Assembly: GCA_030637065.1 (NCBI GenBank)
Contig: DAOVVQ010000222.1
Span: 1-6,501, forward strand
Direction: 5' to 3'
DNA: 6,501 nucleotides
Source: Planctomycetota bacterium
Lineage (GTDB): Bacteria > Planctomycetota > Phycisphaerae > Sedimentisphaerales > Anaerohalosphaeraceae
The translations under genes and the position numbers were made by a program. Shown here in pieces: positions 5,800-6,501 of the stretch (position 1 is its first letter; each line of letters opens with the position of its first letter). The notes beneath the pieces are model-generated. The model did no database searches. It worked only from the letters and a program-made list of their open reading frames with translations, and was not told where the DNA came from.

Positions 5800-5828
5800 T
5801 TGAGTTTTTTCGATATTACTCTTAGACT
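5800..5828 (+). promoter_or_regulatory. Possible promoter of a short plus-strand RNA
   Basis: TTGAGT (5800-5805) and TAGACT (5823-5828) are spaced by 17 nt, each matching consensus at 4 of 6 positions. In such T-rich DNA this can arise by chance. It gains weight only because a terminator-like hairpin lies about 60 nt past the expected start near 5835. Confidence 0.25.
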
Positions 5829-5887
5829 ACTGACGATTACGACAAGATTGTGAGTTTTAAATTTTGGCTTTTCATCACCCTCCTCCG

Positions 5888-5928
5888 AAGCCAGATTCTG
5901 TTTTGTACTGGAATCTGGCTTTATTTAT
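5888..5928 (+). terminator. Hairpin followed by T-rich tail, plus strand
   Basis: AAGCCAGATTC (5888-5898) and GAATCTGGCTT (5911-5921) form a perfect 11-bp stem with a 12-nt loop, followed by an interrupted T-run (TTATTTAT). The opposite strand has no T-run after the stem, so the direction is plus. No plus-strand gene precedes it, hence the possible small RNA. GGCTT at 5866-5870 could pair with AAGCC of the left arm, a weak alternative fold. Confidence 0.55.
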
Positions 5929-5961
5929 GCGCACAGAACCCAACGACAATTTACAATGGAT

Positions 5962-5985
5962 TACCCCCCCCCCCCGCCTGAATGT
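5962..5985. repeat. Poly-C repeat, copy 2
   Basis: TA, twelve C, GCCTG, then AATGT. It matches the 24-nt copy at 350-373 with only two substitutions (A to C inside the run, C to A after GCCTG) and no length change. It is intergenic, past the terminator of the secretin gene. Confidence 0.7.
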
Positions 5986-6013
5986 ACCCCCTGGCGGAGC
6001 GGTTGTGCCAGAT

Positions 6014-6052
6014 AAAAAACGCCCGGCTCTGCCAATCTGACAAAGCCGGGCG
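6014..6052 (-). terminator. Rho-independent terminator of the secretin gene
   Basis: CGCCCGGCT (6020-6028) and AGCCGGGCG (6044-6052) form a perfect, GC-rich 9-bp stem with a 15-nt loop. On the minus strand it is followed directly by T6 (6019-6014). It lies 54 bp past the secretin stop and should end that transcript before panB. Confidence 0.88.
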
Positions 6053-6106
6053 ATGCTGTTTATTGCAATCTGGGTTTACCTTCAATATTCCATGTTCAAT
6101 TATTCA

Positions 6107-6501
6107 TCAATGCAAAATTCCCAGAGGATTGCGACGGTGCTTTTTCTCCTTCTTCAACTCCAGCATAGGACCATCTCGGAGTTCATTATACCGCTTCATT
6201 TCCTCTTCAGAAGGTGAGTCATTGGTAGATATATGCGGCGAGATGAAGATAAGCAGTTCACTGCTTTTGACCACTGTTTTGTCACTGGAGAAAAGAAAGC
6301 CCAGTAACGGCAAGTCCCCCAGCAACGGTATCTTGTCATTGGAAATGCGAGTCTCTTTCTTCCTGAGACCACCCATAACCACCACCTGGTCAGGCTCCAT
6401 AAGAAGATTTGTCTTGACTGATCTTGAATCTACCACAGGAACCGTACTGTCAGTTACAGTATTTACTCCTGTATTTACACTCTGCTCTGCATCCACTGCC
6501 A
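6107..6501 (-). CDS. Secretin (type II secretion / type IV pilus GspD-PilQ family), C-terminal part
   Basis: The last 130 codons of a gene that continues past the right window edge; the frame is open to base 6501, so the GTG at 6496 is internal, not the start. It carries the end of the secretin barrel domain: VPVVDSRSVKTNLLMEPDQV at 20-39 of the fragment, VVMGGLRKKE at 40-49, the signature IPLLGDLPLLGFLF at 57-70 and ELLIFISPHI at 81-90. Secretins form the outer-membrane ring through which type II secretion substrates, pili or DNA pass. The tail after residue 90 is about 40 residues, highly charged (EEEMKRYNELRDG, then KKEKKHRR), and may bind a pilotin or lie in the periplasm; that is inference. 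Which secretion or pilus system it serves cannot be told from the fragment, so no symbol is given. A strong terminator follows. Confidence 0.92.
   Translation of the reverse strand, partial: AVDAEQSVNTGVNTVTDSTVPVVDSRSVKTNLLMEPDQVVVMGGLRKKETRISNDKIPLLGDLPLLGFLFSSDKTVVKSSELLIFISPHISTNDSPSEEEMKRYNELRDGPMLELKKEKKHRRNPLGILH

Larger units (their letters stand above)
5673..6106. other. Intergenic region between the secretin gene and panB
   Basis: No protein gene is seen. The left part (5730-5870) is very T-rich on the plus strand, with T8 at 5762-5769. A possible plus-strand promoter (5800-5828) and hairpin terminator (5888-5928) could bound a transcript of about 90 nt. The second poly-C repeat (5962-5985) and the secretin terminator (6014-6052) follow. 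Confidence 0.6.

Noticed and set aside
6107..6496. Start of the secretin fragment at the GTG at 6496
   Set aside because: The frame stays open to the window edge and the fragment begins within the secretin domain, so the true start is outside the window.

Overview
The window looks like ordinary chromosome from a Gram-negative bacterium. The C-terminus of an outer-membrane secretin points to an outer membrane. PdxJ implies the DXP-dependent route to vitamin B6, and DapA implies lysine/diaminopimelate synthesis. Base composition is moderately GC-rich in genes and AT-rich between them. No marker fixes the phylum. The general look would fit a planctomycete-like lineage, but that is a guess.

Layout from left to right. 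(1) The N-terminal third of a CDP-alcohol phosphatidyltransferase (PgsA type, minus strand, cut by the window edge). (2) A short-chain reductase with pteridine-reductase-like motifs (minus). Its good sigma70-type promoter sits so close to the ATG that the mRNA should be almost leaderless. (3) A divergent promoter region, then a two-gene plus-strand operon, pdxJ-dapA. (4) A roughly 340-bp non-coding stretch packed with repeats: three copies of a direct-repeat box alternating with hairpins, one of which is an inverted pair of GTAG-headed REP-like palindromes. The last box supplies the stop codon of the next gene. (5) A divergent GT4-like glycosyltransferase (minus). (6) A 320-bp AT-rich gap holding a nested inverted repeat of about 100 nt. 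(7) panB (minus) with its own promoter. (8) A roughly 500-bp gap holding a hairpin that may end a short plus-strand transcript, a poly-C repeat and a strong minus-strand terminator. (9) The C-terminal 130 residues of a secretin (minus, cut by the window edge).

The genes are mostly housekeeping: pyridoxal phosphate (pdxJ), lysine/cell-wall precursor (dapA), pantothenate/CoA (panB), phospholipid (pgsA) and perhaps pterin reduction (the SDR). They share no single pathway. Only pdxJ-dapA (33-bp gap) is a clear operon; SDR-pgsA (93-bp gap) may be another.

The most unusual material is non-coding: the box/hairpin mosaic at 3040-3266, a 24-nt poly-C motif repeated 5.6 kb apart (350-373 and 5962-5985, 22 of 24 identical), and the nested inverted repeat at 4533-4634. 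I see no CRISPR array, tRNA, rRNA, transposase or defence system.
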